Positions 50,701-58,817 of a DNA stretch of 64,000 nt are shown here, piece by piece. The stretch is from assembly GCF_026627505.1 (NCBI RefSeq), contig NZ_JAPNLK010000028.1, forward strand, positions 1 through 64,000. Direction: 5' to 3'. This DNA is from Streptomyces sp. H27-H5. GTDB lineage: Bacteria > Actinomycetota > Actinomycetes > Streptomycetales > Streptomycetaceae. The first letter of the stretch is position 1, and every line of letters starts with the position of its first letter. A program made the position numbers and the translations under genes. The notes beneath the pieces are model-generated. The model did not search any database. It had not been told where the DNA came from and saw only the letters and a list, made by a program, of their open reading frames with translations.

Positions 50701-51123
50701 CGCGAGGAGTTCGCCTTCGGCGCGTACGCGATCTTCGACGGCTTCCTGCTCGGCGTGCTGGCCTGGCTCGACAACAAGGAAGGCCGGCACGAGGAGGCGC
50801 TGGCCCTCGTCCGGGAGGCCGCGACCACCGCCCGGGACCCGATGGCGCTGATGGTGGCCCCCCAACTGCCGGCCGTGCACCTGCTGATCGCGGCCGTGGC
50901 CCTCCTGGGACTCGGCGGTCCGCGCCGCGAGCGCGACGCCGCCCGACTCCTCGGCGCCTACCGGGCCCTGGTGCCGACCGGACACTTCCCCGTCACCACC
51001 GAACGCGAGGACGCCGCCCTCGTCGAAAAGTCGGCGAGGGCGGCGCTGGGGGACCGCGCGTACGAGGCGGCCTACGCCGAAGGCGGCGGCCTCACCCTGG
51101 AGGAGGCCACCGCCCTCGTCTGA
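47779..51123 (+). CDS. AfsR/SARP-like regulator: BTAD + NB-ARC ATPase + TPR
   Basis: A 1,114-residue regulator. The winged HTH/OmpR-type domain occupies ~1-95 (RYVILGTAQALSDDGDPVAV), the bacterial transcriptional activation domain ~100-245 (GALYD-like YDEALALWRGPALASLPDP). An Ala/Pro linker follows. The NB-ARC domain begins near 275 with TTFVGREDDI, Walker A LLGPGGAGKTRL, Walker B LLLLLDNCEHVI and DGMPLAIELAAARL. The rest (~600-1114) is helical TPR-like repeats. Such STAND regulators activate secondary metabolism; no cluster is adjacent, so the target is unknown. The GTG lies 6 nt after GACAAT; probably leaderless. Confidence 0.88.
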   Translation: MRYVILGTAQALSDDGDPVAVGGARLRALLTALALRPGRTVPAELLVAEVWDGDRPADAPAALQALVARLRRAIGHAAVRSGEGGYRLAAGREDVDLYRFERLARAAAAERDPAAAAALYDEALALWRGPALASLPDPAGESARWEAVRADARRGRLAAALALGEAERILPELTALCAEHPLDEPLRALRIRALDAAGRPAEALAAYEDVRRDLADRLGADPGPELRALHAALLAPPEPHAARPPHPAAAAPTPAARPDTAPAPGADPAAGGNLRARLTTFVGREDDIRVIGADLTRSRLVTLLGPGGAGKTRLSQEAAEAHAAAGHPDGMWPDGVWLVELAPVDDPEDVAEAALAALGARQTKLRGAAAEELRALTERGGDDPLARLVEHCGRRDLLLLLDNCEHVIDAAAVLAERLLTHCPGVQILATSREPLGVPGEALRPVEPLPDPVALRLLADRGAAARPGFRVEDDPAAAAEICRRLDGMPLAIELAAARLRLLTPRQIADRLDDRFRLLTSGSRTVLPRQQTLRAVVDWSWDLLDAPERAVLRRLSVFAGGCDLAAAEAVCAGPDADAVVDALGSLVDKSLVVAAPGPDGDMRYRLLETVAEYASERLDEAAEDRADTERRHLTHYRELARTTEPLLRGHGQRTAAERLATEYENLRTALRRAVAAKDIGEVLCLVHSLVWYWHMHDLRAESRHWADAAVALGPDPFAPPIAPAEPVYERLVDSPPPYTGELLAEAWRGARMIQLTARDQNSGSWNSPDVRLQVEGMIAAYRPGLPQTCRFPTALWIYAVMIAGDPELLRRIIDETVETTRALGYRWELGSALQLRANIRANRAASFGDAARDAEESLALFRELGDDWGCAEALSARAEALEKRGEYALAAADFQAAIEHAQRLGAPAQVTILRVRMAGTLAEEGRLEEAEEILTGLLAVIRQYRNEALPAARMFLAGLYGRTGRLVEARAELTSLREEFAFGAYAIFDGFLLGVLAWLDNKEGRHEEALALVREAATTARDPMALMVAPQLPAVHLLIAAVALLGLGGPRRERDAARLLGAYRALVPTGHFPVTTEREDAALVEKSARAALGDRAYEAAYAEGGGLTLEEATALV

Positions 51124-51191
51124 ACCACCGCTTCCGCCGGGCCCCGACATCGGGAGAACCGTTCCGGCATGCGCCCGACGGACTCCGCGCG

Positions 51192-52046
51192 TCAGGTCTT
51201 GTGACGGAACTTGCGGACCGCGAGCGGCATGGTGATCGCGGTGATGGCGACCGACCAGATCAGCGTCATCGTCACCGAGTGGCCGACCGGGCCGCCGTTC
51301 ATCAGGCCGCGCGCCGCGTCGGCCAGGTTCGACAACGGGTTGTAGTCCGTGAAGGCCTGCAACCAACCCGGCATGGTCGTCGGGGAGGCGAAGATCGAGC
51401 TGCCGAACTGCAGCGGCATCAGCACCAGCATCGCCATGCCCTGCACGGCCTGGGCCGTCTTCATGGTGAGACCCAGCAGGATGAAGATCCACATCAGCGA
51501 CGCGCCGAAGATGGCCGACAGGCCGATGGCGAGGAACAGGTCCAGCACCGAGGTCTTGATCGACAGGCCCAGGATGAAGCCCATGACGAGCAGGATCGTG
51601 ATGGCGACCAGCATCCGGCCGAGCTCCACCACGATCTTCGCGATGAGCACCGACGAGCGGGCGATCGGCATGGACCGGAACCGGTCCATCACGCCCTTCT
51701 TGAAGTCGTCGTTGACCCCGGTGCCGACCGCCATGGCGATGTTCATGCCCATCATCGCCATCAGGCCGGGCACCAGGTAGTTGACGTACTCGCCCTGGTT
51801 CCCCTTGCCGGAGATCGCGCCGCCGAAGACGAACACGAACAGCAGCGTGAAGATGATCGGCATGAACAGGACGTCGAACATCGACTCGGGGTCCTGCTTG
51901 ATCTGCAGGGCGTTGCGGCGCACCAGGGCGCTGATGTGCCGCAGGTTGCCCCGCAGGCCGATCCGGCCCTCGTCGGGCAGGTCGCGCGGCGCGGCGTCCG
52001 GGACGGTCGCGGTACTGCCGGGCTTGGACGTGGTGACGGTGCTCAT
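51192..52046 (-). CDS. ABC-2 type exporter permease (DrrB-like)
   Basis: A 284-residue permease with six TM segments (FMPIIFTLLFVFVFGGAI near the start, VLIAKIVVELGRMLVAITIL, AIFGASLMWIFILLGLT, and AVQGMAMLVLMPLQFGSSIF). The ABC-2 signature NPLSNLADAARGLM is near the C-terminus. Forms the membrane half of a DrrAB-type antibiotic or lipid exporter with the overlapping ATPase gene (ATGA). Confidence 0.9.
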   Translation of the reverse strand: MSTVTTSKPGSTATVPDAAPRDLPDEGRIGLRGNLRHISALVRRNALQIKQDPESMFDVLFMPIIFTLLFVFVFGGAISGKGNQGEYVNYLVPGLMAMMGMNIAMAVGTGVNDDFKKGVMDRFRSMPIARSSVLIAKIVVELGRMLVAITILLVMGFILGLSIKTSVLDLFLAIGLSAIFGASLMWIFILLGLTMKTAQAVQGMAMLVLMPLQFGSSIFASPTTMPGWLQAFTDYNPLSNLADAARGLMNGGPVGHSVTMTLIWSVAITAITMPLAVRKFRHKT

Positions 52047-53074
52047 GCCGCGACCTCCTCGGTCTGCTGGGCGGGAACGGACTCCTCGACGGAGGGCTTC
52101 TGACCGGTGATGGACAGGAAGACCTCGTCGAGGCTGGGCAGGTGGGTGCCGAGATCGGCGATCGCGTAACCGCGGCCGGCCAGCAGCCCGATCGCCGCGG
52201 TCAACTGCTCGTCGCTCAGGATCGGGACCAGCAGGACGCCCTCGTCCGGGATGGCCTGGGAACCGGCCACGCCGTCGAGACCGGCCTCCGCCAGCGCGCG
52301 GGCCATGCCCGGCAGATCGGAGGCGGAGACGGGACGGATCTTCAGGGTGCGGCCGCCGACCCGGGCCTTCAGCTCGTCCACCTTGCCGTTGGCGATGACC
52401 TTGCCCTTGTCGATGACCGTCAGCTCGCTCGCGAGCTGCTCGGCCTCCTCCATGTACTGGGTGGTCAGCAGCACGGTGGCGCCCTCGGCGACCATCCGCT
52501 GCACCTCGTCCCACACCTCGTTGCGGGTGCGGGGGTCCAGACCGGTGGTCGGCTCGTCCAGGTACAGCACGGCCGGCCGGCCGATCATGGAGGCGGCCAG
52601 GTCCAGCCTGCGGCGCATGCCGCCGGAGTAGTGCATGACCGCCTTCTTGGCGGCCTCCGTCAGCGAGAACCGCTCCAGCAGCTCGTCGGCGCGGGACCGG
52701 GCCTCCTTGCGGGGCAGGTCCAGCAGCCGGCCGATCATGTAGAGGTTCTCCCAGCCGGACAGCTTCTCGTCGACCGAGGCGTACTGACCGGTGAGACCGA
52801 TGGTGCGGCGCAGCTGCCGGGGCTGGCGGACCACGTCGAAGCCCGCCACCGTCGCCGTCCCGGCGTCCGGGGTGATCAGGGTGGAGAGGACGCGGACCAG
52901 GGTGGTCTTTCCCGCGCCGTTGGGCCCGAGAACCCCGAGCACGGTGCCCTCACGGACATCGAGGTCCACACCGTCGAGGGCCTTGGTCTCGCCGTAGTGC
53001 TTGACCAACCCCCGAACCTGTACGGCGTGCGAGCCGCTCGGGGAAGTCTTGTCGTTTCGCGTCATGGACACCAT
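52043..53074 (-). CDS. ABC exporter ATPase (DrrA/daunorubicin-resistance type)
   Basis: A ~343-residue ATPase. Walker A is LGPNGAGKTTL (about 49-59), Q-loop GLTGQYASVDEKLSGWENL, signature HYSGGMRRRLDLA, Walker B VLYLDEPTTGLDPRTR and switch TTQYMEEAEQLA. The DrrA C-terminal domain (~245-343) includes LGTHLPSLDEVFLSITG. Start may be 53074 or the ATG at 53065; neither has a strong RBS. The upstream region has a tandem 11-bp repeat at 53100-53121 that may be a regulator site. Substrate unknown. Confidence 0.9.
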   Translation of the reverse strand: MVSMTRNDKTSPSGSHAVQVRGLVKHYGETKALDGVDLDVREGTVLGVLGPNGAGKTTLVRVLSTLITPDAGTATVAGFDVVRQPRQLRRTIGLTGQYASVDEKLSGWENLYMIGRLLDLPRKEARSRADELLERFSLTEAAKKAVMHYSGGMRRRLDLAASMIGRPAVLYLDEPTTGLDPRTRNEVWDEVQRMVAEGATVLLTTQYMEEAEQLASELTVIDKGKVIANGKVDELKARVGGRTLKIRPVSASDLPGMARALAEAGLDGVAGSQAIPDEGVLLVPILSDEQLTAAIGLLAGRGYAIADLGTHLPSLDEVFLSITGQKPSVEESVPAQQTEEVAA

Positions 53075-53099
53075 GGGACCAGCCGCCACTGACAAAGCA

Positions 53100-53121
53100 C
53101 CGACAGCCGACCGACAGCCGA
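53100..53121. repeat. Tandem 11-bp direct repeat upstream of the ABC exporter
   Basis: Two exact copies of CCGACAGCCGA, head to tail, 26-47 bp upstream of the exporter ATPase. Possible operator half-sites, spaced one helical turn apart. Confidence 0.6.
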
Positions 53122-53131
53122 CCCACACAGG

Positions 53132-53171
53132 GCCCCCGGCCCGCCGACGGGGACGTCGACGGGCCGGGGGC
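53132..53171 (-). terminator. Hairpin terminator of panB
   Basis: A 12-bp stem GCCCCCGGCCCG/CGGGCCGGGGGC with a 16-nt loop that can fold further, 8 bp after the panB stop. Confidence 0.65.
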
Positions 53172-53178
53172 GGCGGGC

Positions 53179-54039
53179 CTAGTGGAAGGCGTGCTCGGCC
53201 TGCGGGAACGTCCCGCCGACCACGTCCTGCGCGAACGCCTTCGCCGCGTCGCCCATGGTTTGCCGCAGGTTCGCGTACTGCTTCACGAACTTCGGCATCT
53301 TCCCGCCCGTCAGGCCCATCATGTCCGTCCACACCAGCACCTGGGCGTCGCACTCCGACCCGGCACCGATGCCGACTGTCGGAATGTGGAGCGACCGGGT
53401 GACCTCGGCGGCCAGCTCGGCCGGCACCAGCTCCAGCACCACCGCGAAGGCGCCCGCGTCCTGCGCCGCCTTCGCGTCCCGCAGCAGCTGGTGCGCGGCC
53501 TCGTCCGTGCGGCCCTGCACCCGGTAGCCCATGGCGTTCACGGACTGCGGGGTCAGACCCAGGTGGGACATGACCGGGATGCCGGACTGCACGATCAGCT
53601 CGGTCTGGGCCAGCGAACGCTCGCCGCCCTCCAACTTCACCGCACCGACACCGGCCTCCTTGACCAGCCGCGTCGCACTGCGCAGCGCCTGCACGGCGCC
53701 TTCCTGGTAGGAACCGAACGGCAGGTCGCCGACGATCAGCGCGCGGCTCGTGCCGCGCACGACGGCCGCCGACAGCAGGGTCATCTCGTCCATCGTCACG
53801 GGGACGGTGGTCTCGTAGCCGAGGTGACAGTTGCCCATCGAGTCGCCGACGAGCATGACCGGAATCCCGGCCTCGTCGAACACGGACGCGGTCATCGCGT
53901 CGTAGGCGGTGAGCATCGGCCACTTCTCGCCGCGCTCCTTGGCCAGGGCCAGGTCGCGGATGGTGATGCGGCGCGTTCCCGTGCCCCCGTACAGGGTGGG
54001 GCCGGAGGTCTCGCGGGCAGGCGAAACGACATGCGTCAT
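53179..54039 (-). CDS. panB: 3-methyl-2-oxobutanoate hydroxymethyltransferase
   Basis: A 286-residue enzyme making ketopantoate from alpha-ketoisovalerate and methylene-THF in pantothenate/CoA synthesis. Family motifs: LTAYDAMTASVFDEAGI, VGDSMGNCHLGYETT (metal-binding Asp), GDLPFGSY, KLEGG, SHLGLTPQS and VLELVPAELA. The ATG at 54039 has AAGGAG 8 nt upstream. panC/panD are not here. The 298-bp gap to the divergent exonuclease-family gene shows no further gene. Confidence 0.96.
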   Translation of the reverse strand: MTHVVSPARETSGPTLYGGTGTRRITIRDLALAKERGEKWPMLTAYDAMTASVFDEAGIPVMLVGDSMGNCHLGYETTVPVTMDEMTLLSAAVVRGTSRALIVGDLPFGSYQEGAVQALRSATRLVKEAGVGAVKLEGGERSLAQTELIVQSGIPVMSHLGLTPQSVNAMGYRVQGRTDEAAHQLLRDAKAAQDAGAFAVVLELVPAELAAEVTRSLHIPTVGIGAGSECDAQVLVWTDMMGLTGGKMPKFVKQYANLRQTMGDAAKAFAQDVVGGTFPQAEHAFH

Positions 54040-54337
54040 GGCTACTGCTCCTTGTGTCATCTCGAGGCGCCCTCACGGCGTCCCCGGACTCACCCACCAT
54101 GGTGGCACTCGTCGGCCCCTCCACGGAAGTGGCGCGATGACCGGTCCGTCACACTCACGGCCCCTCCCGGGACGCGCCACGCCCAATGTGCGCGTTTCGT
54201 GACAAGCGGAACCCTGACCGCACGGCCGTTCGTCCTCACGGAGGTACGGCCGGCAACGACGGCACGGATCTGCTTCGAACATCGCCTAGGGTCAAGGGGC
54301 GGGGACGGAGCGCGAGCACGGCAGCGAGGGCAGTGGA

Positions 54338-55366
54338 ATGGCACAGGCGTACATGACGGAGACGGGAAACGGCGGCTCGGAGCCCGAGCCCTCCCGATCC
54401 GGTCTCCGACGCCGACTGGCCGACCTGCGCCGAGACCGGGGAATCTGGCGCCGGGGGCGCGTCACCGCGGGCCTCGCCGCACTGCTCTCGCTCGTGATGA
54501 TCTTCCACGCCGACCTGCCGAACGACGTGGGCAACCTCGGCAGCCTCACCGAGACCTTCCTGCCCTGGCTGGGCCTGGCCGTGCCGGTCCTGCTCGTCAC
54601 CGCCGTGATCCGCAAGTCCGCGACCGCCCTGCTCTCGATACTGGTGACCGCCGCAGTCTGGGCGAACCTGTTCGGCGGCCTGGTCACCGACAAGTCCGGC
54701 GGCGGCGGCAACCTGATGGTCGTCACCCACAACGTGGACGCCGACAACGCCGACCCGCGCGGCACCGCCGAATCGGTCGCCGGCTCCGGCGCCGACGTGC
54801 TGGCGCTGACGGAACTCAAGGCCGGCGTCGTCCCCGTCTACGAGAAGGCCCTGGCCGGCGTGTACAAGTACCACGCCGTCGAGGGCACGGTCGGCGTGTG
54901 GAGCAAGTACCCGCTGTCCTCCAGCGCCCCCGTCGACATCAAGATGGGCTGGACCCGGGCCATGCGCACCACCGTGGACACCGCCCACGGCCAGGTCGCG
55001 GTCTTCGTCGCCCACCTCCCCTCGGTCCGGGTCAAGCTCAACGCCGGATTCACGGCCAACCAGCGGGACAACAGCGCCGACGCGCTCGGCGCCGCCCTGG
55101 CCTCCGAACCGCTGAAGAAGGTCGTCCTGCTCGGCGACCTCAACGGCACCATGAACGACCGGGCCCTGTCCGAGGTCACGTCCCAGATGCGCTCCACCCA
55201 GGGCGCGGCCGGCGACGGCTTCGGCTTCAGCTGGCCCGCGCAGTTCCCGATGGCACGCATCGACCAGATCATGGTGCGCGGCATCATCCCCGACGCCTCC
55301 TGGACCCTGTCGCGCACCGGCAGCGACCACCTCCCGGTCGCGGCACGGATGACCGTCAAGGACTGA
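54338..55366 (+). CDS. Membrane-anchored endonuclease/exonuclease/phosphatase family protein
   Basis: A 342-residue protein. Three N-terminal hydrophobic segments (about 44-115: VTAGLAALLSLVMIFH, LPWLGLAVPVLLVTAVI, ALLSILVTAAVWANL) anchor an EEP phosphodiesterase domain (~125-342). Catalytic signatures: VVTHNVDADNADP, LTELKAG (Glu), VAHLPSVR, LLGDLNGTMND (Asp/Asn) and SDHLPVAARM (Asp/His). Extracellular nuclease or lipid/sugar phosphodiesterase; substrate unknown. Confidence 0.87.
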   Translation: MAQAYMTETGNGGSEPEPSRSGLRRRLADLRRDRGIWRRGRVTAGLAALLSLVMIFHADLPNDVGNLGSLTETFLPWLGLAVPVLLVTAVIRKSATALLSILVTAAVWANLFGGLVTDKSGGGGNLMVVTHNVDADNADPRGTAESVAGSGADVLALTELKAGVVPVYEKALAGVYKYHAVEGTVGVWSKYPLSSSAPVDIKMGWTRAMRTTVDTAHGQVAVFVAHLPSVRVKLNAGFTANQRDNSADALGAALASEPLKKVVLLGDLNGTMNDRALSEVTSQMRSTQGAAGDGFGFSWPAQFPMARIDQIMVRGIIPDASWTLSRTGSDHLPVAARMTVKD

Positions 55367-55405
55367 CGCGCAGGACGCCCGACGCACGACAGGACCCCGA
55401 CGCAC

Positions 55406-55451
55406 GACAGGGGGCCGGGGCCGCTTCACGACGCGGCCCCGGCCCCCTGTC
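55406..55451. terminator. Strong bidirectional hairpin terminator
   Basis: A perfect 19-bp stem beginning GACAGGGGGCCGG with an 8-nt loop, between the convergent EEP and nadE genes. The preceding sequence also repeats CGACGCACGACAGG twice. Confidence 0.85.
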
Positions 55452-55461
55452 GCACCCGGCC

Positions 55462-57216
55462 CTACGTCCGCTCCCGCCAGCCGTTGGTGATCGGCAGCCG
55501 ACGGTCCTTGCCGAAGCCCTTCGCGGAGATCTTGGTGCCCGGCGGGTACTGGCGGCGCTTGTACTCCGCCGTGTCCACCATCCGCAGCGTCCGGGCGACC
55601 AGCTCGGCGTCGAAACCGGCGGCGACGATGGAGTCCATGCCCTGGTCGCGGTCCACGTACATCGCCAGGATCGCGTCGAGCACCGGATAGTCCGGCAGCG
55701 AGTCCGTGTCCACCTGGCCCGGGCGCAGCTCGGCGCTCGGCGGCTTCACGATCGAGTTCTCCGGGATCGGCGGGGTCTCGCCCCGCTCGACGGCGGCCCG
55801 GTTGCGGTACCGCGCGAGCCGGAAGACATCGGACTTGTAGACGTCCTTGATCGGGCCGTAGGCCCCGACCGAGTCGCCGTACAGGGTGGAGTAGCCGACG
55901 GCCAGCTCCGACTTGTTGCCCGGGGCCAGCACGATGTGACCCTCCTGGTTGGAGAGCGCCATCAGCAGCGTGCCGCGCAGGCGCGACTGGAGGTTCTCCT
56001 CGGCCAGCCCGGTCAGCCCCAGGGACCCCATGTAGGCGTCGAACATCGGCTCGATCGACACCGTCCGGAAGTTCAGGCCGGTCCGTTCGGCCAGGTCGGC
56101 GGCATCGCCCCTGGAGTGGTCCGAGGAGTACTTGGAGGGCATCGACACGCCGTACACGTTCTGCGCGCCGATCGCGTCACAGGCGACGGCGGCGACGAGC
56201 GCCGAGTCGATGCCGCCCGAGAGCCCGATCAGGACCGAACGGAACCCGTTCTTCAGGACGTACGCGCGCAGTCCCACGACCAGCGCGTCGTAGACCTCCT
56301 CGTCGTCGTCGAGGCGCTCGGCGCAGCCGCCGGGCACGACCGGCTCGTACGCCTCCACCGGCTCCTCGGACAGGATCACGCGGTCGATCCGCAGCCCGTC
56401 GGCGACAACGCCCTCGGGGGCGTCGGCGCGGGCCGCCGGCAGGTCCAGGTCGACCAGCACGCAACCCTCCGAGAACTGCGGGGCCCGGGCGACGACCTTG
56501 CCGGCTGCGTCCACGACGATCGAGTCGCCGTCGAAGACCAACTCGTCCTGACCGCCGATCATCGCCAGGTAGGCGAGGGTGCAGCCGGCCTCCCGGGCCC
56601 GCTTCCCGACCAGTTCGAGGCGCTGGTCGTCCTTGTCGCGCTCGTACGGGGAGGCGTTGATCGACACCAGCAGGCCGGCCGCGGCGGAGCGGGTCGCGGG
56701 GACCCGGCCGCCGTCCTGCCAGAGGTCCTCGCAGATCGCCAGGGCCACGTCCACGCCCCGCACCCGGATCACCGGCTGGGTGTCACCCGGCACGAAGTAC
56801 CGGAACTCGTCGAAGACCCCGTAGTTGGGCAGGTGGTGCTTGGCGAAGCGGAGGACGACCCGCCCCCCGTACAGCACGGCGGCGGCGTTCTCCGGGGAAC
56901 CCGCCGGACGGCCGAGCCGCGGCGCGGCCTCCTCCGTGCGGTCCAGGTAGCCGACGATCACGGGCAGCTCGCCGAAGCCCTCCGCGGCCAGCCGCTCCGC
57001 GAGTTCGCGCAGCGCCGTGCGGGAGGCTTCGACGAAGGAGCCGCGCAGGGCGAGGTCCTCGACGGGGTACCCGGTGAGCATCATCTCGGGGAACGCCACC
57101 AGGTGGGCCCCCTGCTCCGCGGAGTGCCGCGTCCAGTGGACGACGGAGTCGGCGTTCGCGGTGATCTCGCCGACGTGCGAGTCGATCTGATTCAGAGCCA
57201 GGCGAAGTTGAGGCAC
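55462..57216 (-). CDS. nadE: NAD+ synthase, glutamine-hydrolysing
   Basis: A 584-residue two-domain enzyme. The N-terminal nitrilase-type glutaminase has the catalytic Glu44 (FPEMMLTGYP), Lys (FAKHHLPNYGVFDE) and Cys (ICEDLW). The C-terminal synthetase has the ATP-pyrophosphatase P-loop IGLSGGIDSAL and LAPGNKSELAVGYSTLYGD. Converts deamido-NAD+ to NAD+ with glutamine. The GTG start is 6 nt after TACACT (57223-57228 complement), so leaderless. Confidence 0.95.
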   Translation of the reverse strand: MPQLRLALNQIDSHVGEITANADSVVHWTRHSAEQGAHLVAFPEMMLTGYPVEDLALRGSFVEASRTALRELAERLAAEGFGELPVIVGYLDRTEEAAPRLGRPAGSPENAAAVLYGGRVVLRFAKHHLPNYGVFDEFRYFVPGDTQPVIRVRGVDVALAICEDLWQDGGRVPATRSAAAGLLVSINASPYERDKDDQRLELVGKRAREAGCTLAYLAMIGGQDELVFDGDSIVVDAAGKVVARAPQFSEGCVLVDLDLPAARADAPEGVVADGLRIDRVILSEEPVEAYEPVVPGGCAERLDDDEEVYDALVVGLRAYVLKNGFRSVLIGLSGGIDSALVAAVACDAIGAQNVYGVSMPSKYSSDHSRGDAADLAERTGLNFRTVSIEPMFDAYMGSLGLTGLAEENLQSRLRGTLLMALSNQEGHIVLAPGNKSELAVGYSTLYGDSVGAYGPIKDVYKSDVFRLARYRNRAAVERGETPPIPENSIVKPPSAELRPGQVDTDSLPDYPVLDAILAMYVDRDQGMDSIVAAGFDAELVARTLRMVDTAEYKRRQYPPGTKISAKGFGKDRRLPITNGWRERT

Positions 57217-57286
57217 GGGCCCAGTGTAATCGTCTTTCTGACGCGATGTCCTGGAGCCCGGCCTCTTTTCCGTTCCCGAAGGCGGG

Positions 57287-58534
57287 TCAGCGGACCGGGC
57301 CGGCGAACTTCACGGGGTCGAGCAGCAGTCCGGGGGAGATCTCCGCGCGGAGGGTCTTGACCCCCTTCGGCACCTCGTAGGCGGCGCTCCCGGTGGCGGT
57401 CGCGCCCGGCGCCACGGTCCCCGAGATCGCCTTGGGCATGTGTCCGTCGAAGACGGACTCGGCGGCGCGTCCCTGCTCGTCCGTGACGTCGGGCTGGGCG
57501 TAGAACACGACGACGGGCTTCTTCGACGTGTTGGTGATCGTGACGTCGAACCGCACCGCGTTGTCGATGTCCGCGAAGCCGCTCTCGGAGACGTACTCGA
57601 CGGGCGCGGACAGGGACACCTTCAGGCCGTTCGCGTACGTGTGGCTCTCGCCGAAGGCCAACGGGGTGCTGAAGCCCGGGCCGGTCGTCGGCTCGTCGCC
57701 GGGCAGGCCGTACGGCGAGGAGAAGGACGGCGTGGGGTACGGCTCGTCCCACCCGCGGCTCGGCCGGCTGTCCGCGACCTTGTCGACCTCGTCGGCGACC
57801 CTGACGGTGAAGTAGAACCCGGCGACCGAGGCGAACAGGCTGAGCACGCCGAGGATCGTGCCCCACAACGACATCGCCTTGCGCGGGGCGCCCCGGGAGG
57901 CGCTGACCATGGCCGCGATGCCGAGACCGAGGCCGGTCAGGCCGAGGAGCGTGCCGATCCAGAAGAAGAACGGGGTGAGGGCCACCAGGACGGCGATGAG
58001 GCCGAGCACCAGCGAGGCGACGGCCAGACCGTTGCTCTTCTCCTGCGCGGCCCCGGGGTATCCGGGGTAGCCCGGGTAACCGGGGTAGCCCGAAGGGCCG
58101 GGAGGGACCCCGTACCCGGGCGGACCCGCGTACCCGCCTGGCCCGGCGGGCGGCGGCCCGGCGAAGCCCTGGTCGGCGGGCGCGCTCCAGGGGTTGACGG
58201 GATCGGCGGGGGCCTGCGGCGCGGGTGCGGGTGCGCCGAAGGCGCCGGGGGGCGGGCCCGGGGTGAGCGGTGCGAAGCCCGACGGAGCCGGCGGGGCGGT
58301 GGCCGGCGGGGCGTCGGCGGGCTCCGGCGCCGGGGCCTCGGCGGGCGCGGGGTCCTTCGTGAGGGAGGGGCCGGGCGTGGGTGTGGGCGTGGGCTCCTTC
58401 GTGAGGGACGGGCCCGGTGTGGAGGGCGTGCTCGGAGACGGGTCCGGCGCGGGCGCCGCCTCGGGTATGGGCGTTCCCGCGGGCTCCGTCGGCGGACCGG
58501 TCGGGTGGCTGGGCGGGTTCGGGGGCGTGCTCAT
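57287..58534 (-). CDS. Pro-rich membrane protein with DUF4190 and DUF4352-like domains
   Basis: A 415-residue protein. An N-terminal ~165 residues of Pro/Ala/Gly low-complexity sequence ends in four PGY repeats. DUF4190 follows (~175-255) with two TM segments (LAVASLVLGLIAVLVAL, LWGTILGVLSLFASV). The C-terminal ~150 residues are an exported beta-sandwich of the DUF4352/immunoglobulin-like type (FDVTITNTSKKPVVVFYAQP). Function unknown; common in Streptomyces. ATG at 58534 with AAGGA upstream. Confidence 0.8.
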   Translation of the reverse strand: MSTPPNPPSHPTGPPTEPAGTPIPEAAPAPDPSPSTPSTPGPSLTKEPTPTPTPGPSLTKDPAPAEAPAPEPADAPPATAPPAPSGFAPLTPGPPPGAFGAPAPAPQAPADPVNPWSAPADQGFAGPPPAGPGGYAGPPGYGVPPGPSGYPGYPGYPGYPGAAQEKSNGLAVASLVLGLIAVLVALTPFFFWIGTLLGLTGLGLGIAAMVSASRGAPRKAMSLWGTILGVLSLFASVAGFYFTVRVADEVDKVADSRPSRGWDEPYPTPSFSSPYGLPGDEPTTGPGFSTPLAFGESHTYANGLKVSLSAPVEYVSESGFADIDNAVRFDVTITNTSKKPVVVFYAQPDVTDEQGRAAESVFDGHMPKAISGTVAPGATATGSAAYEVPKGVKTLRAEISPGLLLDPVKFAGPVR

Positions 58535-58609
58535 ACCTGGGGGCGTCCTTCGGGGCGTGGCGGCGGTGACGACCCACCCTGCCACGCGCCCCGACCCCCT
58601 CCAACCCGA

Positions 58610-58643
58610 TTCCGTCCCCCGGCCCGTGGGCCGGGGGACGGAA
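58610..58643. terminator. Hairpin, likely terminator
   Basis: A 16-bp perfect inverted repeat TTCCGTCCCCCGGCCC with its complement around a 2-nt centre, between the leftward DUF4190 and copper-oxidase genes. It would end the copper-oxidase transcript. Confidence 0.6.
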
Positions 58644-58705
58644 CGGCGTCCACCCCGGGCGCTCTTGCCGGATCCCGCCGCCCGGGGCGACCGCGGGAGG
58701 GCCTG

Positions 58706-58817
58706 GGTCCTGTCGTCGAAGTGGCGCCCGTGTACGGGACGTACTCGGGTGCCCCGACAATGCGGCGAGGTGCGGTACCGGACACCGCGGGCCAGGCGAG
58801 ACTTTGACGACAGGGCC
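58706..58817. mobile_element. MITE-like 112-bp element with imperfect terminal inverted repeats
   Basis: The ends (58706-58722 and 58801-58817) match as inverted repeats at 15 of 17 positions, with the core CCTGTCGTC plus AAGT. No coding capacity. The right end runs into the stop codon of the copper oxidase: its last C plus the following TA form the TAG. Looks like a non-autonomous element of the Tc1/IS630 or IS5 kind; the left flank TG instead of TA argues for decay. Confidence 0.45.

Noticed and set aside
47779..53074. Secondary-metabolite gene cluster around the AfsR-like regulator and exporter
   Set aside because: No synthase, synthetase, precursor peptide or tailoring set is present; panB and nadE flank the exporter.
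58052..58096. Short PGY-encoding repeats that might look like a CRISPR array or minisatellite
   Set aside because: They are 9-bp in-frame codon repeats within the Pro-rich region of the DUF4190 protein, with no spacers.
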